Positions 46,884 through 55,339 of a stretch of 64,000 bases of DNA are shown here, piece by piece. Location: assembly GCF_014196515.1 (NCBI RefSeq), contig NZ_JACIDV010000001.1, forward strand, positions 62,001-126,000, given 5' to 3'. Every line of letters begins with the position of its first letter. Position 1 is the first letter of the stretch. The position numbers were made by a program, and so were the translations under genes. A model generated the notes under the pieces. That model ran no database searches. It saw only the letters and a list, made by a program, of their open reading frames with translations, and was not told where the DNA came from. This DNA comes from Rhizobium skierniewicense (GTDB taxonomy: Bacteria; Pseudomonadota; Alphaproteobacteria; Rhizobiales; Rhizobiaceae).

Positions 46884-47924
46884 TTAGCGGTTCTCCCTGC
46901 GCAGAATGGTTGTGGCAGACACCACCAGCAGGATCAGGACCCCTTGGATACCATTGACCAATGTGCTGGAAATGTTGAGCAGCTGAAAGCCGTTGACGAG
47001 GCATCCGATGAAGACCGCTGACAGGAATGTGCCGGGGATTGTTGGCACGAGCCGTCGTGAAAATACTGAACCCAACAGCGCAATGACGACCACCGGCAAT
47101 AACATTTCGCCTGCACCGGTCGTGCTTCCGCTCAGGTACGATACCGACAGAATACCCGCCATACCGCCGCAAAAGCCACTGGCAAGAAACGAGCCGGCAA
47201 TGAAGCGGTTGACCCTCAAGCCCGATGCCCTCGCCGCTTCGGGGAACTCTCCCACCGCGTAAAGCCGCAAACCAAGAGGTGTGTATTGCACGATTGCGGC
47301 TACAAAAAAGGTAACGATCACAAATATGTAGGCTAGAATCGGAATGTCGAGAGGACCGTAGCCGGAAAAGACAGACAGGACATCCGAGGACGCTGATATA
47401 ACCGTGTTCTGTGTGAGCACGAGTTCCAGACCCGCAACGATGTTCATCACCGCCAAGGTCGCAAGAAGAGGTGCGATCCCGGCGACTGTAACAGCGACAG
47501 CATTGACCAGGCCGATCAGCAAACCCACGCCTAGAGCACCAGCAGCCGCCACACTATCACCATGACCGGCCTGCAAAAGCGTGGCATAGACCGCCGCACT
47601 CAGCCCCATATTGGCAGCAAGTGACAGATCGATACCGCCTTTGACGACATTCGATCCCCCCGCGATCAAAACAACGGTCAACCCGATGGCAAGCACACCC
47701 GCGATAGCCGATTGCGACAGAATATTGCCGAGGTTTCCGACGGAAAAAAAGAATGGTGTTGCCAGCGAGAAATATCCGAACACAAGCGCGAAAACGGCCA
47801 GTGCGCCACCACGCAGAAACAGAATTTCAAAACGCTTCGACAGGCCAATTCTGGCCGAAACGACGGCATCCGGATCATCAAACACGACAGTTGCCGGATA
47901 GGATGTATCAGCGACCATGGCCAT
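46884..47924 (-). CDS. Ribose-type sugar ABC transporter permease 2
   Basis: 346 residues; RbsC-like signature GGSNVVKGGIDLSLAANMGL with NAVAVTVAGIAPLLATLAVMNIVAG. The start overlaps the end of the ATPase gene by 17 nt, showing tight coupling. The SNVVKGGIDL variant replaces the usual SGGIDLS, a divergence from its partner. Confidence 0.88.
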   Translation of the reverse strand: MAMVADTSYPATVVFDDPDAVVSARIGLSKRFEILFLRGGALAVFALVFGYFSLATPFFFSVGNLGNILSQSAIAGVLAIGLTVVLIAGGSNVVKGGIDLSLAANMGLSAAVYATLLQAGHGDSVAAAGALGVGLLIGLVNAVAVTVAGIAPLLATLAVMNIVAGLELVLTQNTVISASSDVLSVFSGYGPLDIPILAYIFVIVTFFVAAIVQYTPLGLRLYAVGEFPEAARASGLRVNRFIAGSFLASGFCGGMAGILSVSYLSGSTTGAGEMLLPVVVIALLGSVFSRRLVPTIPGTFLSAVFIGCLVNGFQLLNISSTLVNGIQGVLILLVVSATTILRRENR

Positions 47925-49464
47925 GCCCTTCCAAAGCGCCCGTTACCTCAGCCAGCACGTGCTGCGGGCTTGTCTGGGATGACTGGAACTCCCGTGTGAT
48001 GCGGCCCCGATAGAACACCAAGATTCGATCCGTGATGCCGAGCAGTTCCTCGATATCTGAAGACAGGACAATGACACCCGCGCCGCGCCCTACCAATTCA
48101 CTGATCAGAGTGTAGATCTCGACTTTGGCTGCTATATCCACACCCACCGAAGGCTCATCCAGCAAATAAATTTCCGACTGGCGGCTGAGCCATTTTGCCA
48201 GCGCAACCTTCTGCTGGTTGCCGCCCGAAAGCGTGCGGACCAGCGCATCGGCGCCATCGGCCTTGATGTGCAAACGCGCTATGAGATCAATGGCATGCTT
48301 TTGCTCTTTGCGTCTGTCTAAGAAGCCCAGACCCGAAAAACGACCCAGGCTGGCAAGCGTCATGTTTTCGCCAAGTGTCATATCCGGCGCAACGCCATCA
48401 CGCCTGCGATCTTCCGGCACGAGGGCAAGCCTGTGTGTGGTGGCTTTTGCAGGCGATGTCAGAGACACACTTTCTCCAAGCACCCGGATTGATCCAGCGG
48501 ACGGTCTTTCAAGGCCAAACAGCGAGCGGATCAGTTCTTTCGCGCCCGATCCAACCAAACCGGTCAAACCGATAACCTCGCCGCGCCTTAAACGGAAACT
48601 GACATCGCGGTACTTGGCCGTAAGCCCCAGCGCTTCCACATCAAGGAGTGTTTCCCCAAGAACCGCCTCGGCCTTAGGGTACAGCTCATCAATCGTCCGG
48701 TTCACCATCAGCGTGCCGATGTGAGAGGCAGACGTCGCTGAAACGGGCAATGTTGCGACATCGCGACCGTTACGCAACACGGTCACCGTGTCGCAGATGT
48801 CAATGATTTCACCAAGATAGTGGGAGATATAGATGACCGTGATCCCGTCGGCGCGAAGCTTGCGAATGAGATCAAAGAGAAAGTCGGCCTCCTGTCGCAC
48901 CAGCGCTGCTGTCGGCTCGTCGAAGACCAGAACCTTGGGATTATCCATCAGCGCACGCGTGATCTGAACAATCTGCTTTTCCGCTGCCGTGAGATCGGAG
49001 ATCAAGGCGGAGGTCTGTAATCTCACTCCGAAATAGCGTTCCAGTGTCTCCGCTGCCCGGCGTCGCATCAATCTCCGGTCGAGAAACGGCGTGCCGGCGA
49101 TGCGTGGCTCACGACCGAGAAACAGTGCTTCGCCGACGGTGAAACTGGGCACCAGAAGCCGATCCTGATGGATGAAATGGATGCCGAGGCGTTCCACCAG
49201 ATGCGGGGAGAGCCGGTCATAGGCCCTGCCATCGATTTCGATCACCCCGCTATCGACCGCGTGGAGCCCGGCAAGCAGCTTGATGAGCGTGGACTTACCC
49301 GCCCCGTTTTGCCCGACCAGCCCGTGCACAGTCCCCGGCTTGACGCTGAGCGAAGCATGATCGAGCGCTTGGGCGCCACCAAAAGCCTTGCAGATATTTT
49401 CAAAGCGAATGATCGCAGCGTCTGGCGCGAGCGCATCCTTGTTCGTTTCAAGAGCGTAAGCCAT
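47908..49464 (-). CDS. Ribose-type sugar ABC transporter ATP-binding protein
   Basis: 518 residues from ATG 49464; the frame is open upstream but the extra part is not ABC-like. Two ABC domains: the first has GQNGAGKSTLIKLLAG, LTAAEKQIVQITRAL and VLVFDEPTAAL; the second has a degenerate Walker A (GLVGSGAKELIRSLFG), the signature LSGGNQQKVALAKWL and IYLLDEPSVGVD. This one-active, one-degenerate pattern is usual for RbsA/XylG-type ATPases. Confidence 0.9.
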   Translation of the reverse strand: MAYALETNKDALAPDAAIIRFENICKAFGGAQALDHASLSVKPGTVHGLVGQNGAGKSTLIKLLAGLHAVDSGVIEIDGRAYDRLSPHLVERLGIHFIHQDRLLVPSFTVGEALFLGREPRIAGTPFLDRRLMRRRAAETLERYFGVRLQTSALISDLTAAEKQIVQITRALMDNPKVLVFDEPTAALVRQEADFLFDLIRKLRADGITVIYISHYLGEIIDICDTVTVLRNGRDVATLPVSATSASHIGTLMVNRTIDELYPKAEAVLGETLLDVEALGLTAKYRDVSFRLRRGEVIGLTGLVGSGAKELIRSLFGLERPSAGSIRVLGESVSLTSPAKATTHRLALVPEDRRRDGVAPDMTLGENMTLASLGRFSGLGFLDRRKEQKHAIDLIARLHIKADGADALVRTLSGGNQQKVALAKWLSRQSEIYLLDEPSVGVDIAAKVEIYTLISELVGRGAGVIVLSSDIEELLGITDRILVFYRGRITREFQSSQTSPQHVLAEVTGALEGHGHGR

Positions 49465-49498
49465 GACAGATCTCCCAAAAAATCGCGCAAGATCACCG

Positions 49499-50503
49499 TT
49501 AACCGATGCCAAGCTTCTTTGTGACCTCGGCGACATTCGCCTTGTTGGCGAGCAGGGCCGGCACATAGGTCTCATGGGCAACAGGCTGCCCCGCCAGATG
49601 ACGCGCTACATTTCGGATCGCTATCCTGCCGAGTTCAGCCGGTTGCTGGGCGACATCGGCAGCCGCTGGCGAGTTGGGGTCCGCGACCAGTTGCAGAACT
49701 TCGGGGCTGCCATCCACCCCGTAGGTCTTGATTTCCGTCCGACCTGCAGCAGTCAGGGCCTGTGTTGCACCCAACTGCGGGATATCCCAGGCAGACCAGA
49801 TAGCCTTGATGGAGCCCTCTTCAGGATACTTGTTCAAGATGGCGGTGATCTGCGTAAACGCGTCCTGCACCGTGTTGGGTATGACGTCGCGCAGTTCCGG
49901 TTGAAGAATTTTGACCTTTGGGAAATACTTGGTGACGTTGACAAGCTGGTCATAACGGATCGCGCAGGGCGTCACGCCATAGAATCCGTTAAAGACGACG
50001 ATATTGCCTTCGCCGCCAATATCGGAGACGAGTTGCAGCGCCAGATCTTTACCGATCCCCCAATTATCCGATGTCGAGTTGTTCAGCGAGTTGGTGGAAC
50101 TGACATCGATGGTAAACACGGGAATGCCCGCGTCCCGGGCCCTTTTCAGCCAGGGGTCGATCACGCTCAACGTGCCCAGCAACTGCACGATTGCGTCAGG
50201 CTTTTGCGCAATCAACGTCTGCAACTGTGAAACAAGCTTGCCATCATTTCGCCCGGCGTCGACGGCGATGGGCTCGCCTCCCAGCGTCTTCACCTCATCG
50301 ATCTGGGCGTTATAGGCCTGCAGGTCAAAAAAGTGATCGGTACCCGTCGCACTGATGCCGATACGTTTTCCCCTCAAAGAAAGCCCATCATCGGCAAGTG
50401 CGCCCGTTCTCAGTGTCATTCCGACACCTGCTGCGACACCAGCGACTGTTGTGAGTTTGAGAAGACTACGACGGTTTAAACCGGAGATAAAATCGCTCGT
50501 CAT
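49499..50503 (-). CDS. Sugar ABC transporter substrate-binding protein, Tat-type signal
   Basis: 334 residues of the periplasmic-binding-protein-like I type (RbsB-like): GKRIGISATGTDHFFDLQAYNAQIDEVKTLGGE and DAIVQLLGTLSVIDPWLKRARDAGIPVFTID. The N-terminus has a twin-arginine motif, LNRRSLLKL, and a hydrophobic stretch ending GALA, so Tat export is likely. First gene of the operon; the divergent AraC gene sits 515 bp away and is the likely regulator. The sugar or polyol ligand is unknown. Confidence 0.87.
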   Translation of the reverse strand: MTSDFISGLNRRSLLKLTTVAGVAAGVGMTLRTGALADDGLSLRGKRIGISATGTDHFFDLQAYNAQIDEVKTLGGEPIAVDAGRNDGKLVSQLQTLIAQKPDAIVQLLGTLSVIDPWLKRARDAGIPVFTIDVSSTNSLNNSTSDNWGIGKDLALQLVSDIGGEGNIVVFNGFYGVTPCAIRYDQLVNVTKYFPKVKILQPELRDVIPNTVQDAFTQITAILNKYPEEGSIKAIWSAWDIPQLGATQALTAAGRTEIKTYGVDGSPEVLQLVADPNSPAAADVAQQPAELGRIAIRNVARHLAGQPVAHETYVPALLANKANVAEVTKKLGIG

Positions 50504-51018
50504 GGCACACCCTTATTAATTGATATAATCCATAATTAAGATCAACTATTTCCGACTGACAGGCAGAATTTTCCAAAAGCGGGAAGCTGGGTGAAAATTC
50601 TCGAACAGTTTCGAAGGTAAGTCGCCCTGGGGCGACCTGAACTGTTAAACTCCTGCTCCAGACACATCTCTGCCAGCGACAATTCCGTTACACGGCATTG
50701 GAAACGAAAATGACCGCCGCTATCGGTCGCGAGATAGTCGTACGCAGGGTTTGGTGGGTTGACGTTTGAAACCCGCAGGAACAATCGATGTTCTCCACCG
50801 TCATTCGATAGGAATGCTGGCGGCAGTCGTTTTATGTGCCTCTTCTTTGGTAACGCGCTCGAAACTTGCCATATTGGGAAAACATGATAAAGCTAATCAT
50901 AATAACCATTAGTTCATGGTGACCGAGAATTGCGCGATGATCCGGGTCGTTTAGCGCCGACTGGATGTGCTCATCGAACGTATGAAACAGGCTTTTGGCA
51001 GTGGCGTATCTCCATTCC
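50504..51018. other. Divergent regulatory region of the ribose-type operon
   Basis: 515 bp, AT-rich near 50510-50550 (ATTAATTGATATAATCC). An 80-codon minus frame at 50542-50784 has no recognisable homology and no ribosome site. Probably holds the promoters of the binding-protein operon and the AraC gene. Confidence 0.4.
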
Positions 51019-51912
51019 ATGACATCCTTTACGGACGGCATCCGGGCCGTCGGGCCTGCCAAATGGCGCGCGCTTGATGGGTTTGTGAGTGTGTTTTGGG
51101 ATGCCGAGGGCATGGCTGGGGCATCGGGGTATTATCTGTCGCCCGATCCGCGTATCGTCATCTTCTTCAATGATGTCTCGTCACATATTCACATGACGAA
51201 CTGTGACGGTAGCGCTCCTGGGCGTTTTCGCCCTATGAAACAGGCAATATACGTCCCGGCCGGTGTTCCCCTGTGGACGACGTTCACGGCCTTCCACCGC
51301 TTCTCCCATCTCGACATTCATCTGCACAAAGACAAGGTCATGCGGTATCTGGCGCCATCGGTTGGACAATCCGTGGCGAGGTCGGCGTTGCAGCGACCTG
51401 TGGAGATACAGGATGCGGGCGCCATTGAGGCCCTTGCAAGTCTTCTGGTCAGCGAAGTGGCGAACCCGTCCAAGCATGCCATCTACGCCGAAAGTCTGGT
51501 TGGCAGTATCATCGCAGGTCTGCTTGATATGACCGAAGACGATGTTGAAAACACAAACGCCCGGTTGACGCAGGCACAGATGAACAAGCTGATCGCGGTC
51601 GTCAACCAACGCGCCGATTATCGCATGACAATCAGCGAGATGGCTGAAACGGTTGGCTTGTCGGAAAGCTGGTTCGCCAACGTGTTTAAACAAACGACCG
51701 GCAAGACGCCCATTCAGTGGCAACTGGGAAAGCGCATCGGGGTTGCTCAAAGCCTGTTGGCCGAAAGCACGCTCAGCGTTGCGGCTATTGCAGCCCAGCT
51801 GGGGTTCTCGGATCAGGCCCACCTTACCAAGACCTTTCGTCAGGTTGCCGGAGAAACGCCTGCTGCATGGCGTCGAATGCAGCAACGCAGCGTGATGCCG
51901 GACTCTGGCTGA
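51019..51912 (+). CDS. AraC family transcriptional regulator
   Basis: 297 residues from ATG 51019; GTG 51001 and TTG 50995 are alternatives. N-terminal cupin-like sensor region (DPRIVIFFNDVSSHIHM, YVPAGVPLWTTF) and a C-terminal double helix-turn-helix (MTISEMAETVGLSESWFANVFKQTTG and SVAAIAAQLGFSDQAHLTKTFRQVAGETPAAWRR). Divergent from the ribose-type ABC operon. It is a paralogue of the AraC regulator at 54334-55215, sharing layout over the whole length. Confidence 0.88.
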   Translation: MTSFTDGIRAVGPAKWRALDGFVSVFWDAEGMAGASGYYLSPDPRIVIFFNDVSSHIHMTNCDGSAPGRFRPMKQAIYVPAGVPLWTTFTAFHRFSHLDIHLHKDKVMRYLAPSVGQSVARSALQRPVEIQDAGAIEALASLLVSEVANPSKHAIYAESLVGSIIAGLLDMTEDDVENTNARLTQAQMNKLIAVVNQRADYRMTISEMAETVGLSESWFANVFKQTTGKTPIQWQLGKRIGVAQSLLAESTLSVAAIAAQLGFSDQAHLTKTFRQVAGETPAAWRRMQQRSVMPDSG

Positions 51913-51962
51913 ACACCGGTCTGGCTTGCTGCTATTTTTCCTATTCGCTGGGCGCGGTTGGC

Positions 51963-52112
51963 AAGGACGTGGATATCATATCGCCCGCGACAGCACGGTC
52001 GAGCGTGAGGACATCGGCACGTCAGAACGCGACTATTCGGCGGTCACCATGGAGCGCCTGATTGCGCCGGTTGGCGAGGGGCGGGATGGATGTGAGATTC
52101 TTGCGGAAATCG
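51963..52112 (+). pseudogene. Remnant of a molybdopterin oxidoreductase (BisC/TorA type)
   Basis: Frame reads STVEREDIGTSERDYSAV and MERLIAPVGEGRDGCEILAEI, which matches the conserved stretch of BisC/DMSO-reductase family enzymes (PATT.LERNDIG..SRD...AM...PVGEAR.D..IF). The preceding PAT box is in another frame (VDIISPAT), so a one-base shift lies near 51990. No upstream or downstream parts are present. The rest of 51913-52429 (about 0.3 kb) is AT-rich and gene-free. Confidence 0.5.
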
Positions 52113-52429
52113 TATGGCACTCCGATCACCCCTCACCGGAGAAGTTTCCGTTAAAGTCCGAAGTCGCTCATCACGCTACGCGTTGATTCCTGTGTTTTTG
52201 ACGATCCGGGCACACCCAGCGAACTGAAAAGAAGGACAAGAGTTTTCTTATACTTACCCGATATTTTACAAATGACTAGCGGCCTCTATTGCAGGAAAGT
52301 GTCGATGATGACAAAGTGTCACTTAATGGTTGGCAGCGTCTACGACTGAATTCAAAGGTCGCCTACGTTTCCAGCTGAAATTATTGACCCCGAAGGCAGA
52401 AATCATCTGCACTTCTCTTGGAGGTACTG

Positions 52430-52801
52430 ATGCCTACATTGCTTTCCACGGAGAAAGTCGCAATCCAGGCGGCGAAACTGCTATCTGCGGTCGCAAATGC
52501 GAAGCGCCTTGTCATCTTGAGTGTTCTCAGCAAACAAGAAACGTCAGTAGGGTCCTTGGCAGAGCAAGTGGGCTTGAGCCAGTCCGCGCTTTCCCAGCAT
52601 CTGGCGAAGCTGCGCAGTGCAAAGCTGGTTGACACGAGACGCGACGCACAGACCATCTACTATTCCTGTAAAGGCGATCGCGCCGACCGCCTTCTGGGAG
52701 TGGTGCAGGACATATTCGGCTTGCCGTTCGGACTCATGCTATTTGAAAAAGCGTCGTCAACCGGCGGCACCCAGAGACAATTGTCGGCAGCGTCCGTCTG
52801 A
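52430..52801 (+). CDS. ArsR family regulator, NolR-like
   Basis: 123 residues from ATG 52430 with GGAGG 5 nt upstream. The winged helix AKRLVILSVLSKQETSVGSLAEQVGLSQSALSQHLAKLRSAKLVDTRRDAQTIYYS (broken here into known elements: AKRLVILSVL, VGLSQSALSQHLAKLR, DTRRDAQTIYYS) closely resembles rhizobial NolR, and no metal-binding Cys pair of ArsR metalloregulators is seen. NolR is a global repressor of nod and other genes; whether this is the orthologue or a paralogue needs comparison. Convergent with the porin gene, so its target may be elsewhere. Confidence 0.85.
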   Translation: MPTLLSTEKVAIQAAKLLSAVANAKRLVILSVLSKQETSVGSLAEQVGLSQSALSQHLAKLRSAKLVDTRRDAQTIYYSCKGDRADRLLGVVQDIFGLPFGLMLFEKASSTGGTQRQLSAASV

Positions 52802-52873
52802 TATCTCATTTTCCGTCCATCTGCAGCGTCATTTGACGGGGCGACGTGGTCTCACGCCGCCCTGTCGACAATC

Positions 52874-53509
52874 TTAGAAGCGATAGTTGACGCCGCCCTT
52901 GACGACGTGGTCGCTCAAATCTGTGTGGGATGCAACACCGTTGGAAAATGTGCGAACGTCATCCGTTGCAACGTAGTTGTATTCGACCTTTGCGGAAACC
53001 TGGGGTGTGAAGCGATGTTCTGCACCCGCGCCCAGCAGATAGCCTTCCTTCATTCCGTCTGGACCGGTTACGCCATTGCCATCCCGCAGGCTGGTGACCG
53101 TCAGACCGGCGGTACCGTAGACCAGTGTGCTGTCTTCGACCTTGTAGCCGGCTTTCGCTTTTGCAGCAGCACGCCAGCGCTCCTTGAGGGCACCATCGGG
53201 TACTTTCATTTCAGCGTCACCCAGATGCGTCGCTTCGACTTCGCCACCAACAACGACGGAACCGAGATCGTAATCATAACCGGCCTGTGCGCCGACTGCC
53301 AGGCCCTTGCCGTTTCTGAAGGGGTTGATGTGCGGCATGGCGGCACCGAGGTGACCACCAACATAAGCGCCTGTCCAGGATGTGCTGGCTGGTGCGTCGT
53401 TGTAAGCGGGAGGTGCCTCATAGGAGGTCGTGAGGTCCGCCGACAATGCTGAAGACGCCGCAAGGCAAACAAATGAAACGGCTGTCAGGTATTTTAGGGC
53501 TTTCGACAT
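52874..53509 (-). CDS. Outer-membrane beta-barrel protein (Omp25/RopB type)
   Basis: 211 residues with a signal peptide ending ASSALSA-DL. TSWTGAYVGGHLGAAM and YLLGAGAEHRFTPQVSAKVEYNYV followed by a C-terminal VKGGVNYRF are typical of the rhizobial/brucella Omp25-Omp31 family; the terminal Phe is the outer-membrane sorting signal. Eight-stranded barrel in the outer membrane, stabilising envelope. Confidence 0.85.
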   Translation of the reverse strand: MSKALKYLTAVSFVCLAASSALSADLTTSYEAPPAYNDAPASTSWTGAYVGGHLGAAMPHINPFRNGKGLAVGAQAGYDYDLGSVVVGGEVEATHLGDAEMKVPDGALKERWRAAAKAKAGYKVEDSTLVYGTAGLTVTSLRDGNGVTGPDGMKEGYLLGAGAEHRFTPQVSAKVEYNYVATDDVRTFSNGVASHTDLSDHVVKGGVNYRF

Positions 53510-53751
53510 AAACTTTACTCCACACCATGGTCCCGCGAGTGGGCTCGAAGGGATTATTGAATTTCTGGACGAAACATCGTTATCGCCCGTCTGTTTGTGG
53601 TCTCGCCCAATAATGTCACCAAGATAAGGTCAGTTGCCCCAATTCATTCAAAATTGACTAAAACTTTAATCGTATAGATAACAAATAGTTAACAAGCGCA
53701 GCGTCCAACTGGTATCGACGGATGGCGACTATGAAACGTGGTGTCCGAACG
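53510..53751. other. Gene-free region upstream of the porin gene
   Basis: About 240 bp between the porin gene start and the terminator of the BON gene, AT-rich at 53640-53700. Presumably holds the porin promoter; no clear boxes were identified. Confidence 0.35.
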
Positions 53752-53790
53752 AAAAAAAGCAGACGATGTGGGGGACCACATGTCTGCTTT
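53752..53790 (-). terminator. Rho-independent terminator of the BON-domain gene
   Basis: On the minus strand, GCAGACATGTGG pairs with CCACATCGTCTGC (53759-53787, one bulged base), followed by a run of seven T (plus-strand A run 53752-53758). Outer flanking GTGTCCGA/TCGGAC bases can extend the stem. Confidence 0.85.
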
Positions 53791-53811
53791 CGGACGCCAC
53801 AAAAATGTTTA

Positions 53812-54087
53812 TTAGGCGCGCATGCCACGATCCAGGCTAAGGCGAAGGATCACTTTGTCGGCGCCAGCGATGTCGTTTGCGATGTTGAGCGTGCGGTAAA
53901 AATCGCGTTCGGTCTCGACAATACCGGTCACGAGGACGCACTGCCCCTCTGACTGAACCGAAATTTCGCGGCCGGAATAGTTCGGGAGATAGCGAAGCTC
54001 AGCCTCGATTGCCGCACAGCGCGCAACGCAGCTGCTGCCAAACCCGAAACTGAAGCTATTGCTGTCATACGCACTGCTTAAAAACAT
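53812..54087 (-). CDS. BON domain protein
   Basis: 91 residues from the ATG at 54087, which has GGAG 6 nt upstream on the minus strand; an ATG at 54099 and a start at 54132 lack such a site. C-terminal half fits BON (IEAELRYLPNYSGREISVQSEGQCVLVTGIV, discontinuous: VTGIVETERDFYRTLNIANDIAGADKVI). BON domains bind phospholipid membranes and are stress-related. No signal peptide. Stand-alone gene. Confidence 0.7.
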   Translation of the reverse strand: MFLSSAYDSNSFSFGFGSSCVARCAAIEAELRYLPNYSGREISVQSEGQCVLVTGIVETERDFYRTLNIANDIAGADKVILRLSLDRGMRA

Positions 54088-54333
54088 GGTTTGCTCCATC
54101 CGAACATGAACATACGATGAATAAGTAGTCATTTAAGGTTCATGTTCCATTCGCCATGTCGAATTTTCTCAGTTTCGCAAGAAAGCTACCGCGCGTGGAA
54201 AAAAGCCGTTCCAACGCACTTTCTGAGTGCTCCCACGCGAGCGCGATGTTGCTGGAACAAGACTGTTCAGGATGACCCGGATATTTTTACCGTGATCTTC
54301 CAATGCCTGCCGGAACGACCTGATGCTCTGCGT

Positions 54334-55215
54334 TCATTTTCGATGTCGCCGCCATACCGACGGCGATACACCGACGACTTTGCGAAAAACACGGGAAAAA
54401 TGGGCTTGATCTGAAAACCCTGTCGTCATTGCAATCTGCGTCAAGGGCATGTCTGTTTCGACAAGCAATGTCTTTACGCGCTCCAATCTGGCCTGCATCT
54501 GCCATTGATGTGGCGGCAGGCCGGTGGACGCCTTGAACGCATGACTGAAATGCGATTGCGACAGGTGCGTCAGTTGGGCCAGCTCCTCCAGACGGATGGC
54601 ACGCAAGCAATATTCGCGAATATAATCGGTCGAGGCTCTTAACTGCCATGCCGCCAACTTGCTGCGCTTTTTCTGTGTCTGATGCCGAACTTTGAGAAAA
54701 TCCGTAAGAAGCGCCAGAACAAGGCTTTCGCCATAGAGATTGTGCAACGGGTCGGGATTATCGCACTCGGCGGCAATCAGGCTCGCCAACGACAGCAGAC
54801 GCTCATCATGAAACATCAGACGCGGATTGAGCAACGCATCGCCGTCGAGATCCTGCATTAGTCGTTTGCTCAGGGCTGCAGCGTCAAAATGAAGGTCGAG
54901 ATGGCGAACGAACTGCACACCAGACAATTGCGCCCAGATATCGACATCCGCTGGTACAAAGGAAATGCGCTCGACATCCGTCAGCATTTTCGTTTGACGC
55001 TGACGTTCATCGATCAGAAAACGGCTATCTTCGTTTCCACGCATATCCAGCATAAAGACGAAGCGCGGATCTTTACCGACATAGTGTCCGCCGGCGTTTG
55101 GCGCGCATGCGACATCCCACAGATCGGCGACGACACCATTCCAAGCGCGCGACCGCGGCCCTCCGATAACGGAAAAGCCACTGATCTCATTGTCCATGCG
55201 GGGTCGAAAGGCCAT
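54334..55215 (-). CDS. AraC family transcriptional regulator linked to a TonB receptor
   Basis: 293 residues. N-terminal sensor region DPRFVFMLDMRGNEDSRFLI and FVPADVDIWAQL; C-terminal HTH pair LEELAQLTHLSQSHFSHAFKASTGLPPHQWQ and PLTQIAMTTGFSDQAHFSRVFRKVVGVSPSVWRR. An internal ATG at 55197 (six codons later) is a possible start. Lies 125 nt downstream of the TonB receptor gene on the same strand, a common layout in which the AraC protein senses the siderophore. Paralogue of the AraC gene at 51019. Confidence 0.88.
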   Translation of the reverse strand: MAFRPRMDNEISGFSVIGGPRSRAWNGVVADLWDVACAPNAGGHYVGKDPRFVFMLDMRGNEDSRFLIDERQRQTKMLTDVERISFVPADVDIWAQLSGVQFVRHLDLHFDAAALSKRLMQDLDGDALLNPRLMFHDERLLSLASLIAAECDNPDPLHNLYGESLVLALLTDFLKVRHQTQKKRSKLAAWQLRASTDYIREYCLRAIRLEELAQLTHLSQSHFSHAFKASTGLPPHQWQMQARLERVKTLLVETDMPLTQIAMTTGFSDQAHFSRVFRKVVGVSPSVWRRHRK

Positions 55216-55339
55216 CCCAAATATCCGGAAGCGAGGCGCAACAGCACCAAAAACATGAAACTAATGATCATGTTTATACCAAAGCCTCAGGAGCCGCAAT
55301 GACCTCTCAAACACAGGAAGTGCACCGTTTTAACCTATG

